From contig NC_092480.1 of assembly GCF_047495875.1 (NCBI RefSeq), positions 620,001 to 684,000 of the forward strand: a stretch of DNA of 64,000 bases, in the 5' to 3' direction. The position numbers were made by a program, and so were the translations under genes. Below, one piece after another: positions 15,901-26,340 of this stretch. How positions within the stretch are numbered: position 1 is the stretch's first letter; the number at the start of each line of letters is the position of its first letter. The stretch is from Pithys albifrons albifrons. Lineage: Eukaryota; Chordata; Aves; Passeriformes; Thamnophilidae. The notes under the pieces are model-generated. The model made no database searches, was not told the origin of the DNA, and was given only the letters and a program-made list of their open reading frames with translations.

Positions 15901-18900
15901 CTGCAGATGAGCTTGTGGTGTGTGTGTCATCTCATCAACATGTCACAGCCCTGCAGCTCCTTCTCTCTGAGCACAGGCTGCTCTTCCCAGTATTCCAAAG
16001 GCTCATTCTCTTTCTGGAGCATTGGCTGAAAATTCTCTGGGGCTGGAGTGTAAAAGCAGCTTCAAGCACAGCTTGTGGTGTGTTCCCAATGCCTGAGCAC
16101 AGATGACAGGCAGCTGCTGCTGGGGAAGGGCTGGTCTGTGCTGCACACCTGCACATGCCCTCATTTCACCCAAGAGAAAACAGGGAATAAAAGGAAAATG
16201 GGATTCTTTCATCCCCTCCACTGCCAGACGTGTGTTTATCCTTCTCCAGCCAGGAGCACCTGAGGCAGGGATGGGAAACAGGGAAACTACTCACATAAAA
16301 CCTCTTTGCTAGTTCATTTGGAGTAACTGCTGGTCCACACTACTCTGACTCATCTTTTGATAACAACTGACTACCAAAAGCAGCAGGTAAAACCCACAGA
16401 GATGGGCAAGTTCATTTCTTGGCACCTACCCAGGAGGTGAGACTCTGATCAACCCCTGTCACTCATCCTGAGAACAAAAGCCACCCTGCTCCCAGGCTCT
16501 CACCTGATTTGTGCAAGTTGATGGACCTCAGGTTGGGGAACAGCCTCGCCAGGGAATCTTCTGACTCTTCAATGGTTGTGAGGTTGTTGTTAGCCAGGAT
16601 AAGCGTGTCCAGGGATGGAAACATAATTCCCAGTTTTCGAATTTCAGTCCAGTCTTGAAGATTATTGTCAGTTATGTGGAGCAATTTGAGGGACTGGCAG
16701 CAAACCGGAGAACAAGACACTGTTTCGTAGTCGTTAAGGCACAGGAAGAGCTCCTCCAAGCTGCACAGGGAAGGAGGATCCTGTCAGCACCTCAACACAC
16801 CTTCAGAAACTGTATTTCAATTTTATGGGGTTTTAACACATTTTTCTGAAACAATTTGGAGAGCTCCATGTTGAATGTTTCCACTACATCTCTGCTCCCA
16901 ACCATAAACTCTCTCCAGAGACTGAAGAACCCCTGTGAGTGTTCCCCTGACCTCCCAGGATTAATTCTGTCACACGTTGTTTGGGGTTGTCTTCCACATT
17001 TGTGCCCAAAAAGCCACCAACTCTACTCCAAAAGTGATTGGTACCTGCCCCCAGTGCTCACCATTTAATTTAAAATGGTGTTTTGATACAACACTGATGA
17101 TTTTTTTCTCCACATCACTGGTTCTGCCAGAGATTCCCATTAGGGAAAGAACAGGTCCCACACTAAGTTTTCAGACAACTAAACTGGCTCCCCCAATCCC
17201 AGGAAGTGCAGGGTGACCACACAGGATATTCTGTTGTCATCATCTCTGCTCACAAAGCCAAGGGAAGAGGAATCTGCCATCAAAGTGAAGCCAGCTAGGA
17301 GATCCAGGGAAGCAGAATGCCAAGGTGGCCCATGGCCAAGCCACAGAAATCAACAGGATGAAATATTACTTGACAAGTGGCCAGACCCTCAGAGGTGCAT
17401 CCCATTCATCTACTGGTTCAGGTATGCACTGCACTCACTGTGCAGTGACTCAGAGGGAAGGCTGTCACCTCCTACCATTTTTTTCGGATGATTATCCATC
17501 TCTGGCATTTATGTTTGGAGCAGAAGCTCCAGGCCCTGCAGTGCCACACAAGTTCAGCTTTTAAAGCCATGTAAAACATTCACCTGGCCAGTTCCCAAAC
17601 TCCCACAGAAACAGATCCCTTTTTCTAAAATCAACGACGCTCTCATCCCTTACCAGAAGTTCAATAACCCAGCCCTGAGCTGTGTGCAGCACACAGCCCT
17701 TTGTACCCCCCTGTCCCCAGCTTACTCTGGTAACTCCTGCAGGATTGTGTGCACTGTTTCCCAGGAAGCTTTGCTGTTGTTGAGCACAAGTTTGCGGACG
17801 CCAGCGAAGGACCCAGCGCACCTTCTCTCTAGAACGGACAAACTGAGAGGGTTGGAACTCAAGTTTAGAAACTCCAAGTGGGGAACGTTGGACACAATTT
17901 TACTGACCTAATGGGGAGGGGGAAAAAAAACAAGAGAGAAAGAAAGCAATGTGTGTCAGTCAGTAATCAGAGCTCAGGCAATAATATCCCATCTCCTAAA
18001 AGGGGGCCCTGCGGAATCGCCACGAGCCAAAGGAATGATAGGGGGGAAAACATAAGGCTGCTGGCTATCTGTCTACCTGTAATTCATCCTCCAGCTACTC
18101 CTGATCTAGATGGATTGGTTAACTGCTCATTTGCCTCAAAAGTTCATTTAATTACACTCTCTGAGCAGCTTGATAAGAGAAGGCCAGTCCCTTGGGAAAG
18201 GTCATAAAATCCACCTCCGCCCAGGCTGGAGCAGCAGCACATTCCAGGGGCCAGCAGGACAGACTCCCTCAGCAGGGAGACACTGCACATGGCTCTGGAC
18301 TTCAGCACCAACACTGGCCACTTGCTCAGCTTTCCACTGCTCCCCACAGAGCTCAGTCAGCTCACAAAGAACACCTCACATCAATCTCCTTTTCCTCTTT
18401 GACTCAGTGGGAAGCACTGTCAGGGAATGGCAGCTCCCAACACCACCTACACACCAGTTGCTTTGGCAAACTGGGGATTGACAGTGCCTGGAATGGCACT
18501 GTGAGTGAAGGGTTCAGTCCAGAGCCAGCACACATGCTGAGGGAGTGCTCTAGAAGAATAATACTTGCTATGTTTTCCATGACCAGAATAATTAACACTG
18601 TGCTTTTCTAATCTGTGGGTGATTCTGCAGGTGGGAAAGGCTCCTACAAGCCCAGAGGCCAAAGCAAAGCCACCCTAAGACCCCTAAGATGGAAGTTCAG
18701 TTCAGGAACAGTCAAAAAACTGACATTGAGGGAAAAAGACATTAATTTAAAAATAATTTTGAATCAGAGAGCACCTGTCTGGAGAGCTCTGCTCCACAAA
18801 ACAGTTGGTATGGGAGGAGATGGGCAGACCATGACACTGACAGGGCAGTAACAGGGCCCAGCTGTTGGCAAAGGGCAATTGTCTCATGCAGAGGTTGAAT

Positions 18901-21900
18901 TCAACGTGGCAAACATGAGGTAATGACTGAGTCCCTTCACATCTCCTCGCAGGTGATGTCATGTTTGGGGTGCTACACCTCAGGAATTAAGTAGACAAAC
19001 TGGCTGCCATCAGCCCAGCAAAAAACAGGATTTAGCAAAACTGGCCCATGATGAATGATTGGAGAAACTGGATTTTTTCAATAGTGTGCTAAAGTAATAA
19101 AAGGAGACAAGAAATTTCTTGATAAGTATAAAGGCTGTTGTCTAAGGAACAGCACTGGATGCTGCTCTGTGCCTGCTGGGAACAGGGCAGGGAGTAATTG
19201 GCTTAAATTGCAGCACAGGAGGCTGAAATTACACAGCTTAGACTCTGGTTATTAGCTAAGGATGACAACAGGCCACCGAGGGATCTGAACCCCCTCCACG
19301 GGCAGTTTGTAAGAGGGGGAGATGTTTATCAGTTGTAGATGGGCTATGAAAACATAATCCTGTCTAAGAGGAAGGGCCAATGTGCACAGGGGGCTCCCAG
19401 TTCCAGGGGAGTCTGAAGAGGCTGAGCACAGAGCAGGGTCTGTGCAGCTCTGCCAGGTGCTGGCCAGATGTGAGGGCAGCCCCCTGAGCTGGGACAGGCC
19501 TGCAAACTCTGCATTCCCTCCCTGGTTCAGGAACAGGAGTCTGATACAAAAACCATCCCATTCTTTCCCACATATTTTCAACAATAAACACCAACATAAA
19601 AGAAGAGCATAATCCAGTGAGGAACTTAATGACACTTGAAGAGACTGAGATTGTTTTACTCATATTACATTGCATTTATCAAACTTATTTCATCCAAGCA
19701 CTTTGAAGGATTTTACAATATCATTTAGCATTAATTAACGAGGCTTCAGAAACACCCTCTGTGGTAAATGTTACTAAATCTGTTTTTGCAGATAAGGAAA
19801 CAGAAGTGGAGAAGGAATAAATACCTTGCCCACCATCACAAAATCAGTAGCAAGGCTGGGAATCAACTGCCATTCCTGAGACCTCCTCTGTTCTCACTGC
19901 TAAAAACTGCACTGCCCATTAACCTCCTGATGGCAGAAATGCCAGTTCCAGTGCTTTGCACGATAAAATGAAATAAAAATATATATTTTTTCATCCACAG
20001 GCCAAGATTGTAAGTCAGAAGGTAAATGGAGTGAAGTGCCAAACTGGATTAATTTCATCACATTTATCGCTCAGTTGCTGTCGAAGTAAATAAAAATCAG
20101 CCACAAAAAACGCAACTCTCTCTCCTTTGAATTAACCAAGCACTCCCATAAATGCCAAGCCTCAGCACCAGCCCTCAGACACGCTCAGGGAGGTGCAGAT
20201 GTCCCCTGTACCTCGTGCCAGTCCTGCAGTTTGTTGTCGGAGAGGTCGAGCTCGAACACGTGCGCGCAGAAAGCCGCGATCTCGTTCTCGTCGCCGGCGC
20301 AGGTGATGCCGCAGCTGTTCAGCACCAGCACACTGGGCAGGTTCAGCCGGTCTGCGGGGGACACACTGCCCTGTCAGCACTCCAAGGGGGGCACTCAGCA
20401 ACAGCAAACCAGCTGCCAGCCATCCCAGAGCTCACACAGACCTGGGGAGCTCGGGACACACGTGGATTTCGGGACAGCTGGCACCATCAGGAAGCATTCT
20501 GGGTTCTAACCCTGCAGTGCCATCAGTCTCAGTGCTCTGCTGTCCATGTGCCAGCAAGGACAGGCCAGTCCTTTGTCATTTATGGCATTTCTCATATCAG
20601 TTCTTGCCAGAACTTGTGCCCTTGCCCAGGCATCTGCTGCTGCAGATAGGGCACAGGACTAGGTGGAGCATTTGCTGCACAGCCCTTCTCCTCCTGCCCT
20701 CAGCCCATGGGGATACAGCAGCAAGGATGGATCTGAACAGTTCTTGTCTGAGCTTTCCAAGTTCAGTGGAAAGCATTCAGCACTCTGGAAAACCTCAGGT
20801 CTCTACTCTGCCTTTACATTTCTGCTTCAGTTTTGTTCTAATTCCTTCTCAAGCAGGTGAATGTTCTCAAGGCTATTCTGCAACCAAGGACTTGGACCTC
20901 AATCACAGCCTGATGTGCTAAGGCCAAAACAAGGCAAAAAGTTGTGGATTTGTGGATTTCAACACCAGAAATCCATGTTAAGGCAAGGCAAGCCATCAGT
21001 CTTGCACTCCCTCACATCCAATATGGCTTTCCCAGCCCTCTGGAGCATCACAGCTATTAAAATTTAACAACCAGCTTTTTCCTAAAGAGGGGGCCCTTTT
21101 TATCTCTCCTTAACACTTGACAGCTACACCACTAGAAAGGGTTCCAGCAGCAGACAATCCTGTGCAGTGATCTGAGTCTCCAAGTGTTCTGGCTCATTAG
21201 TGTTGGGTTTCTTTAAAGGATTGCACTGCACTTTGGGAATTAGTCTTGCAAGTCATGTCTCAGTCACATGTTCAGCTGTGCCCTCTTTTCAGCCTCCAAA
21301 CAGCTCAGGTAAGCAGGGGCTCACCTGACACAGAGCACTGACTGAACAGCCCATCAGCCCAGTCTTCTATTCATGTTTATTTTCAGAGACACACAGAGTG
21401 TTTTATCCTCAACTGAACTCGGGCCCTTTTTTCTCCTCTGTCAAACTCAGTTATTGGAAACTTCACCCAGCTGATTTCTGTGGTTATTTTCCCCTTTGGG
21501 GCTGGTTGTGACACAAATTGACCTGATGGATGTTTGGACAACTCGGCCAAACCACGATGGGCGAGAGGTGGCCCAGAGAAGGGGCAGCTCTAGGGGGATG
21601 AATGTGAATCTCAGGCTGCTCTGTATAAACCAAGAACCAAAATCCAACACCCGAGAGTGAGGGGAGACTAAAGGGTGTCAAATGGATCCAGTTCAAGGAG
21701 ACAGTGACACAGATCCTGCAGTCTGGGAGGCTCAGGGACACCCACAAGCAGCACAGCCCTTCAGACACACATCTGGCTACAAGGCAGCAAGGCCAGAAGC
21801 ACAGGAGAGGGGATTTCTCCACCAGCTCAGAGAGCATTTGGTGCCTTGAGAAGACAAAGTACGCTGCAAATTCATGTGAGTCACCTGTCACAAGAGCAGC

Positions 21901-22599
21901 CTGGCTGGGGATTCAGTGACTCTTCCCTTTGCCCCATTTATGTTCCCTCCTGTGTAACTGGGCTCCTGTTCCTGCAGGCACCAAACCTCAGCTGGTGGCA
22001 CTGCATGGACACCACTGGCATGGAGACCAAGGTGGAGTTTAGACCATGTGTGATGTATTTGTTAAGCCATCTCTGCCAAAACACCTGTTGCTGCAGCCAA
22101 TAATAGAACAGGATCACTAGTTTGAAGAAAATAAGCTCCAGGGACTGTCAGACCTTTAAAACTCAAACTGTACAGGGCCTGAGTTCCATCTTCCATTGAC
22201 AGAACTGGAACTCAATGATCTTTAGGGTCCCTTCCAACCCAAACCACTCCATGATTCTGTTCTATTCCATGATTCTGACTCTTGTTATGCTGCAGAGAAA
22301 TTTGTTTGTTTTAATCAGCAACCAGTTCAGTCACTGGATCAACTTTGTTACATTCCAGTCTCTCAGCCCATCACTCTGACACACATTGTGAGGGTTCTTT
22401 TTCGGGCACTTCAGGGGGGTTCCTCTTCCATCTGATTCCCCCAGGGGCACAGAAGATCAAGCCTACCTTTCATGGGTGAGCCCTGGGGAGTTGCTGGGAC
22501 GTGCACCCCCATGCCAGGCCCACGACGATACGGGAAGTTCTCTGGGCTGTATTTCTCACAAAGAACTTGCATGAAACTCCTTCCACTGGGCTGGTCCAT
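9616..22599 (-). CDS. TBCEL: TBCEL (tubulin-specific chaperone cofactor E-like), complete, seven coding exons
   Basis: Exons, 5' to 3': 22467-22599, 20212-20351, 17726-17907, 16504-16760, 14792-14918, 14254-14370, 9616-9934. All junctions are GT-AG and in phase, and the total of 1275 bp encodes 424 residues plus TAG, the length I recall for the mammalian protein. The order is an N-terminal [17 protein letters not shown] segment, leucine-rich repeats (about residues 75-240: [39 protein letters not shown]), an LRR cap ([12 protein letters not shown]), and a C-terminal ubiquitin-like domain (about 334-424, ending [12 protein letters not shown]). Unlike cofactor E it has no CAP-Gly domain. The known role is cytosolic: it destabilises alpha/beta-tubulin and promotes its turnover. 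No disruption was seen. A CpG island at 25440-26040 is the likely promoter. Confidence 0.96.
9935..14253 (-). other. TBCEL: TBCEL intron before the last exon
   Basis: 4.3-kb GT-AG intron. It holds the 29-bp minisatellite at 12658-12976; otherwise unique sequence with no exon-like conservation visible. Confidence 0.8.
12658..12976. repeat. 29-bp minisatellite, 11 copies
   Basis: Unit of the form AGCTGTACCCCACTGAGTCC followed by TCCTCAACA, repeated 11 times exactly (319 bp). Copies are almost identical, with isolated changes (tgtacc to tggacc, tcctcc to tcttcc or tccttc, tgtacc to tgtagc). Such homogeneity indicates recent expansion. The array is intronic in TBCEL and has no sign of function. 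Confidence 0.97.
14254..14370 (-). CDS. TBCEL: TBCEL coding exon 6
   Basis: Encodes R280 (split) to F318 and part of R319: [20 protein letters not shown], then [18 protein letters not shown]. This is the LRR-cap region ending in the linker to the ubiquitin-like domain. The acceptor is gtggctgcag and the donor is TTCAG|GTGGGA. Confidence 0.94.
14371..14791 (-). other. TBCEL: TBCEL intron between coding exons 5 and 6
   Basis: 421-bp GT-AG intron; no feature recognised. Confidence 0.8.
14792..14918 (-). CDS. TBCEL: TBCEL coding exon 5
   Basis: Encodes G238 (split) to A279 and part of R280: [20 protein letters not shown] and [13 protein letters not shown], the last LRR and the start of the LRR cap. 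The acceptor is tctgagcag and the donor is CCAG|GTCTGT. Confidence 0.94.
14919..16503 (-). other. TBCEL: TBCEL intron between coding exons 4 and 5
   Basis: 1.6-kb GT-AG intron of unique sequence; no feature recognised. Confidence 0.8.
16504..16760 (-). CDS. TBCEL: TBCEL coding exon 4
   Basis: Encodes the end of D152 to S237 and the first base of G238. It includes [45 protein letters not shown] and [16 protein letters not shown], the central leucine-rich repeats. The acceptor is ccctgtgcag and the donor is TCAG|GTGAGA. Confidence 0.95.
16761..17725 (-). other. TBCEL: TBCEL intron between coding exons 3 and 4
   Basis: 965-bp GT-AG intron of unique sequence; no feature recognised. Confidence 0.8.
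17726..17907 (-). CDS. TBCEL: TBCEL coding exon 3
   Basis: Encodes V92-P151 and two bases of D152: [20 protein letters not shown], then [19 protein letters not shown] and [14 protein letters not shown]. These are LRR motifs. The acceptor ccccattag is preceded by a C/T-rich tract, and the donor is CCAGA|GTAAGC. Confidence 0.94.
17908..20211 (-). other. TBCEL: TBCEL intron between coding exons 2 and 3
   Basis: 2.3-kb GT-AG intron. A polypurine stretch at 17908-17945 is the pyrimidine tract of the acceptor on the gene strand. The MIR-like relic at 19696-19920 lies within it; the rest is unique sequence. Confidence 0.8.
19696..19920 (-). repeat. MIR/core-SINE-like ancient repeat relic
   Basis: In order along the plus strand it shows AGCACTTTGAAGGATTTTAC, cattaattaa, ttgcagataaggaaacagaa, ccttgcccaccatcacaaaa, agcaaggctgggaatcaact and cctcctctgttctcactgct. 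These match, in the same order and spacing, the antisense of the MIR/core-SINE family or a related L3/CR1-type tail known across amniotes (cagatgaggaaactgaggc.., cttgcccaaggtcacacag.., gcagagctgggaat..). The match is from memory. The copy is old and diverged. Orientation is inferred from the MIR consensus. Confidence 0.6.
20212..20351 (-). CDS. TBCEL: TBCEL coding exon 2
   Basis: Encodes D45 (split) to E91, from [15 protein letters not shown] through [18 protein letters not shown] to [10 protein letters not shown], the first leucine-rich repeat. The acceptor is cccccgcag and the donor is GAG|GTACAG. The exon is strikingly CpG-rich compared with the other TBCEL exons. Confidence 0.94.
20352..22466 (-). 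other. TBCEL: TBCEL intron between coding exons 1 and 2
   Basis: 2.1-kb GT-AG intron; the CR1 3'-end fragment at about 22150-22268 is the only element recognised. Confidence 0.8.
22150..22268 (+). mobile_element. CR1 LINE 3'-end fragment (forward)
   Basis: Contains the CR1 terminal signature: ctcaatgatctttagggtcc, then cttccaacccaaaccactcc and a tail of repeated atgattct. Very short and 5'-truncated. Confidence 0.75.
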
Positions 22600-22616
22600 G
22601 CTCCCTTCTTGGACTT
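22467..22616 (-). CDS. TBCEL: TBCEL first coding exon (with 17 bp of 5'UTR)
   Basis: ATG at 22599-22597. The exon encodes residues 1-44 ([20 protein letters not shown]..., ..[11 protein letters not shown]) plus the first base of codon 45. The acceptor tttctctccag ends at 22617, leaving 17 bases of 5'UTR at 22600-22616. An in-frame upstream extension is open, but the strong acceptor and the conserved MDQPSG start decide the start codon. The donor is AAAG|GTAGGC at 22466. Confidence 0.94.
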
Positions 22617-25600
22617 CTGGAGAGAAAAACACAGCACATGAAGAGTCAGCAGCCAATAATCACCTCTATGTGTGGTGCTGGAGAACAGAGGGGAGGAGTA
22701 GCCAGGTGGGTGACAGGGTTTATTTCTGAAGCACAGGTTAGTCCAACAAGTCAAATCCACTTTCAAGATTAAATTAAAACATTACCTGAAAAGAAACCAA
22801 AACCAGAGTGCCCAAGCTGCACAAACACACCATGACAAGATCTCCTTACCCCACAGCTCCAACACACCCCAGGCTGCCCAAGGTGACCTGCAGCTCCCAG
22901 GAGGACTGTGAGAAACCCACAGCTGTTCCCAAACTCACTGCGGGGCAGCAAGAGAGGAGGGAACACACAGCTGTGTGTGAGTAAGAGATTGCTCAAAGGT
23001 GTGTTTACCAAGTGCCCTTTTCTGCTGTGTCACCAAACACTCCCCAGCAGAGCTTGGCCAGACCCAAAAGCAGCTTTGCCAACTCCATCCTGCAGCTGCC
23101 CAAGGTGTCAGGAGATAACTGTGCCCTTCCTATCTGGGCACGCCCCAGGACAGCACAGGAACAAGGGCTTGGCACATCCCAGGCTGCTGAGCTGCCTGCA
23201 AAGGCACCACGTGGCAGCTGAGAGTGTTTGGCACAGGGATCCCCCAATGGCTGCTCTGAGACCCAGGTGGGACTAAGATTCTCTGAACTTGGTATTTTAT
23301 GGTTTTCTGATACAGGAGTAGAGCTTGAGACATGCACAAATTGAATCACATTGTTCTCAGGTTTCCAGAAGTCTTGTCATACAAAATGCAAATATAAAAT
23401 CCTGCCCAGAAGTGATTTCAGAGGTCAGGTCCCCTTTGCTGCTTAACAAGCTCTTCTTTACCTCCCCATGCCCAGGACATCTAAAACACACCTGTCACAA
23501 AGGACTTCAGCACAATAAACAGCAAGTTGACTGAAGCCTGTTACCATTTTTATACTATATATAAAGTTTACATGTCACAAATAGCAGCTTAAAGGATTGG
23601 TTTGACTTTAAAAAATAAAAGCCCACACTATTTTTAGCCCTCAGCAACTGGGTTGATTCATATCTCAAACTTAATTCATGTCACCAGTCTATCTAGAATC
23701 AAAAGAGAAATCCATGTTAGGAACAAGGCATTTAATTTTAGGCTAAAACATTCCACGTGGTACAGGAACAATCTGCACTGCCAGCCCAGGTTTGAGGCTG
23801 AAAGGCCTCATTCCAGAGCTCAGGCTGTGCCACACACAGACAGTGCTGCCCAAACACCTCCTGCTCTGGAAATTCTGGAACTCCCCTGTGCATAAACCTT
23901 TCTGTCCTTCACGTGGCCATCCTGCCAACCCCATTCCTCTCTGTCTGCTGAGCAAACACCACCTGGAAACTCCACCAGAGAAACTCACCTTGACATCACA
24001 CCAGAGGCAAAGAATGGTGTTTTCAGCTACAGTGTGAGAGCAACACAGAGCTGAGGAAGAAACTAATGACATGTACACTCAACAGCTTTGAATCACCAAT
24101 GGTTTCTTTCTCAAGCTTTAATTTTGCACACCAGTGCCTTTGTTAGATGCCAGAAATGTCACGGGGTGGGCAGTCACCTCTTCCACTTCCCTTCCTGTGG
24201 GGTTTCACAGCCACTCTAATCCTCTCTCATGGCATCTCTGAACCCCCACAGTTACCTCAGGGCAAGGAGCAGCTCGGTGTGAAAAGCAGGGATGAGAGGA
24301 TTGCAGGGAATGCTGTCAGAGCAAGGGCACAGGGTGACTCCAAGGTGCTCATTCCTCAGTGTTTCCCTGCTGACAGCACGAGGAACAACTCACATCCTAA
24401 AATAACTCCAAATGACAGCCCAGATTTCAGCCCTGCCCTCGGCCCCTGGAGGATGTCAACAAACAGCCTCTGTTCTTCTGCTCAAATGCCCTGCTGGGAG
24501 GCTGCAGAGTGACAAACAACAGAGAATCCCAGGATGGGCTGGGTTGGAAGGACCTTCCATACCACCCAGTCCCACCCCTGCCATGGGCAGGGACACCTCC
24601 CACTATCCAAGGGTTCTCCAAGTTCTGTCCAGCCTGGCCTGGGACACTCCAGGGATGGGGCAGCCACAACTTCTCTATCCAACCTGTGCCAGGCCTGCCC
24701 ACCCTCCCAGGGAGTATCCCAATATCCCACCTAACTCTGCTCTCTCTGAGTTTGAAGCCACTCCTTGTCCTGTCACTCCAGGCCTGTGTGAACAGTCTCT
24801 CCCCATCTTTCTGTGGCTCCTTCAGGAACTGGAAGGCCACACTGAGGTCACCCCAAAGCTTCTCTTCTCCAGGCTGAACATCCCCAGTTCTCTCAGCCTT
24901 CCCTCCCAGCAGAGCTGCTCCAGCCTCTGACCACCCTGTTGGTCCCCCCTGGATCTGCTCCAGCAGCTGCAGATCCTCCTGTGCAGGACCCAGGGCTGGA
25001 GGCAGCTCTGGGCAGTGTGTGCAGAGAGAGCTCAGCTCTGCCTCAGGATTCCAGGGAAACCCAGAGTGCTGCTGCAGCTGCGGGGGATGTGACAGGAGAA
25101 CACCACAAACAACATGAGAGACATTCCCACCCCTTGGCTGTAGGAGATCCCATCCCTTTGCCTGCGAGGAGAACACGAGACCCTTCAGGAGAATGACATC
25201 ACTAATGACACGCTAATGACACGCTAATGAATTCCGGTGCTACTCGAGTGTCCTCGGGGCAGCCCGTGCCTGGTCACACGGCAAACACATCCTGACACGA
25301 CATGTTTGTACACACGGAAAACAAAGCCAGAGGAAGGACAAACAGCACAAACAGCCACCTGGAGGGAGCTGGAACCTCCTTCCCCAAGACGTGATTCAGG
25401 GGAATTATTCCTGAAGCGATCCCGAGAGACAGAGAGGTGAAGCACAGACCCATGGAACGGGACCTGGCAGCTCCCCCGGCTCCCACGCCCCGCGCCGCGG
25501 GCAGGGAAATGCGGTCAGAGTTTATCGGGGCAGGCAGAGCGACCCTCGGGGCCGGCAGGCCGGGCCACCCCTGCGGGACCCCCGAACGCAGCAGGGCTGG

Positions 25601-25874
25601 AACCGCCCGACGGACACGGGGATGGTCACGGCAGTGCCCCCGGCGGGGCGGCCCCTCGGGGGCAGCGGGGCCGGGCCGTGCCCGTGTCCGTGAGGGCGGA
25701 GGGCGCTCAGACAGCCCTGACGGGCCGAGCCCCCCGGGCCCTCCCGCACAGCCCGGCCCCGCTCCCCTCGCACGGGCCCCGCTGCTCCTGGGGGAGTGCC
25801 CGGTGGCCGCGGGGAGTCGCGGGGTGTCCCCTTCCGTCCCTGTCCCCTCCTGTCCCCCCGTGTCCCCCCGTCCC
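22617..25874 (-). other. TBCEL: TBCEL first intron (5'UTR intron, inferred)
   Basis: Lies between the acceptor at 22617 and a likely donor at 25880-25875 in the CpG island. It contains the antisense CR1 at 24517-25030 and a small triplication of gctaatgacac at about 25200-25230. The AT-rich stretch 23540-23760 is unique sequence. The span depends on the predicted donor. Confidence 0.5.
24517..25030 (-). mobile_element. CR1 LINE 3' region (antisense), about 0.5 kb
   Basis: Reads antisense from agaatcccaggatgggctgg and ggttggaaggaccttcc (the CR1 tail) through ctgaggtcaccccaaagctt and ctccaggctgaacatcccc to ctggatctgctccagcagct. On the minus strand the degenerate frame still shows the CR1 ORF2 C-terminus (for example GDLSVAFQFLKEPQ and DRTRSGFKLRESRV), so this is a 5'-truncated retrotransposon rather than a host gene. 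Confidence 0.92.
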
Positions 25875-25880
25875 TCTCAC

Positions 25881-25970
25881 CCAGGCCCCGCCGCCGCGTC
25901 CCGCATCGACCCGGAAGCAGCTCCAAAACATCACGTGACGCGCTCACGTGACCGCCCCACCTCCCCGGCG
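25881..25970 (-). other. TBCEL: Predicted untranslated first exon of TBCEL
   Basis: The minus strand reads GGGCCTGG|GTGAGAGG with GT at 25880-25879, a strong donor in the CpG island just downstream of the cluster of promoter motifs. It would splice to the acceptor at 22617. The transcription start near 25970 is a guess from motif positions. Confidence 0.4.
25931..25952. promoter_or_regulatory. TBCEL: Tandem TCACGTGAC E-boxes
   Basis: TCACGTGAC occurs at 25931-25939 and 25944-25952, separated by GCGC. This palindrome is the preferred site of the USF and MiT/TFE (CLEAR-type) bHLH-ZIP factors. The sites are about one helical turn apart (13 bp), so paired binding is plausible. Confidence 0.6.
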
Positions 25971-25972
25971 CC

Positions 25973-25986
25973 GTTGCCATGGAGAC
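25973..25986. promoter_or_regulatory. TBCEL: RFX-type X-box
   Basis: GTTGCCATGGAGAC satisfies the X-box consensus RYYNYY-N2-RRNRAC at every position, with a two-base spacer. X-boxes of this form bind RFX factors and mark many ciliary genes. Binding here is an inference. Confidence 0.55.
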
Positions 25987-25997
25987 GGCGACGCCCG

Positions 25998-26005
25998 TGA
26001 CGTCA
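25998..26005. promoter_or_regulatory. TBCEL: Consensus cAMP response element (TGACGTCA)
   Basis: Perfect palindromic TGACGTCA in CpG-rich promoter DNA, the full CREB/ATF consensus. Confidence 0.6.
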
Positions 26006-26094
26006 CCGGTGTCCCTAAGAGGGGACGCCCCGCTCGGGCCGAGTCATAGAATCGATCAGGTTGGAAAAGACCTCCAAGATCAGTAAGTCCAACC

Positions 26095-26173
26095 CTTGAT
26101 CCAACCCCACTGTGATCACCAGCCCAGGGCACGGAGTGCCCTGGGCTGGTGATCACAGTGGGGTTGGATCAAG
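26095..26173. repeat. Perfect palindrome, 38-bp arms, 3-nt loop
   Basis: Left arm 26095-26132 (cttgatccaaccccactgtg...cagggcac) and right arm 26136-26173 are exact reverse complements around GGA. The left arm is ordinary CR1 sequence, so the right arm looks like a snap-back inverted duplication of it. Confidence 0.97.
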
Positions 26174-26320
26174 ACATGGTTGGATCAAGACATGATGATC
26201 ACATTGGGGTTGGATCAAGACATGGTTGGATCAAGATATGATGATCACAGTGGGGTTGGATCAAGACATGGTTGGATCAAGACATGGTGGTCACAGTGGG
26301 GTTGGATCAAGACATGGTGG
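26163..26320. repeat. 46-bp tandem repeat with internal 16-bp doublet
   Basis: Three full 46-bp units (26163-26300) and a partial one. Each unit has GTTGGATCAAGACATG followed by a longer copy ending in gatgatcacagtggg. The sequence overlaps the palindrome's right arm, from which it seems to derive. Confidence 0.93.
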
Positions 26321-26340
26321 ATTCTCACTCAGTGCCACAT

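Larger units (their letters stand above)
25440..26040. promoter_or_regulatory. TBCEL: CpG island, likely TBCEL promoter
   Basis: About 600 bp of very GC- and CpG-rich DNA, the densest in the window, located upstream of the first TBCEL coding exon. It contains an ETS-type CCGGAAGC (25911-25918), two TCACGTGAC E-boxes, an RFX-like X-box and a perfect CRE. It ends abruptly at the CR1 cluster at 26044. No TATA box is evident, as expected of a CpG-island promoter. Assignment to TBCEL rests on position and strand; divergent transcription is possible. Confidence 0.75.
26044..26340 (-). mobile_element. Antisense CR1 3' end disrupted by a palindrome and a 46-bp tandem repeat
   Basis: Starts with the CR1 tail (tcatagaatcgatcaggttgg, then tccaacccttgatccaaccc), runs into a perfect inverted repeat at 26095-26173 and a 46-bp tandem array at 26163-26320, and resumes CR1-like sequence (cactcagtgccacatcc) before the next copy begins at 26341. 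Confidence 0.85.

Noticed and set aside
24427..25176. Minus-strand 249-residue ORF
   Set aside because: It overlaps an antisense CR1 3' end; the recognisable part is CR1 ORF2 C-terminus, not a host gene.
25437..26000. Plus-strand 187-residue and minus-strand 152-residue ORFs
   Set aside because: CpG-island sequence rich in Pro/Gly/Arg codons; stop codons are scarce in such DNA and nothing resembles a protein family.
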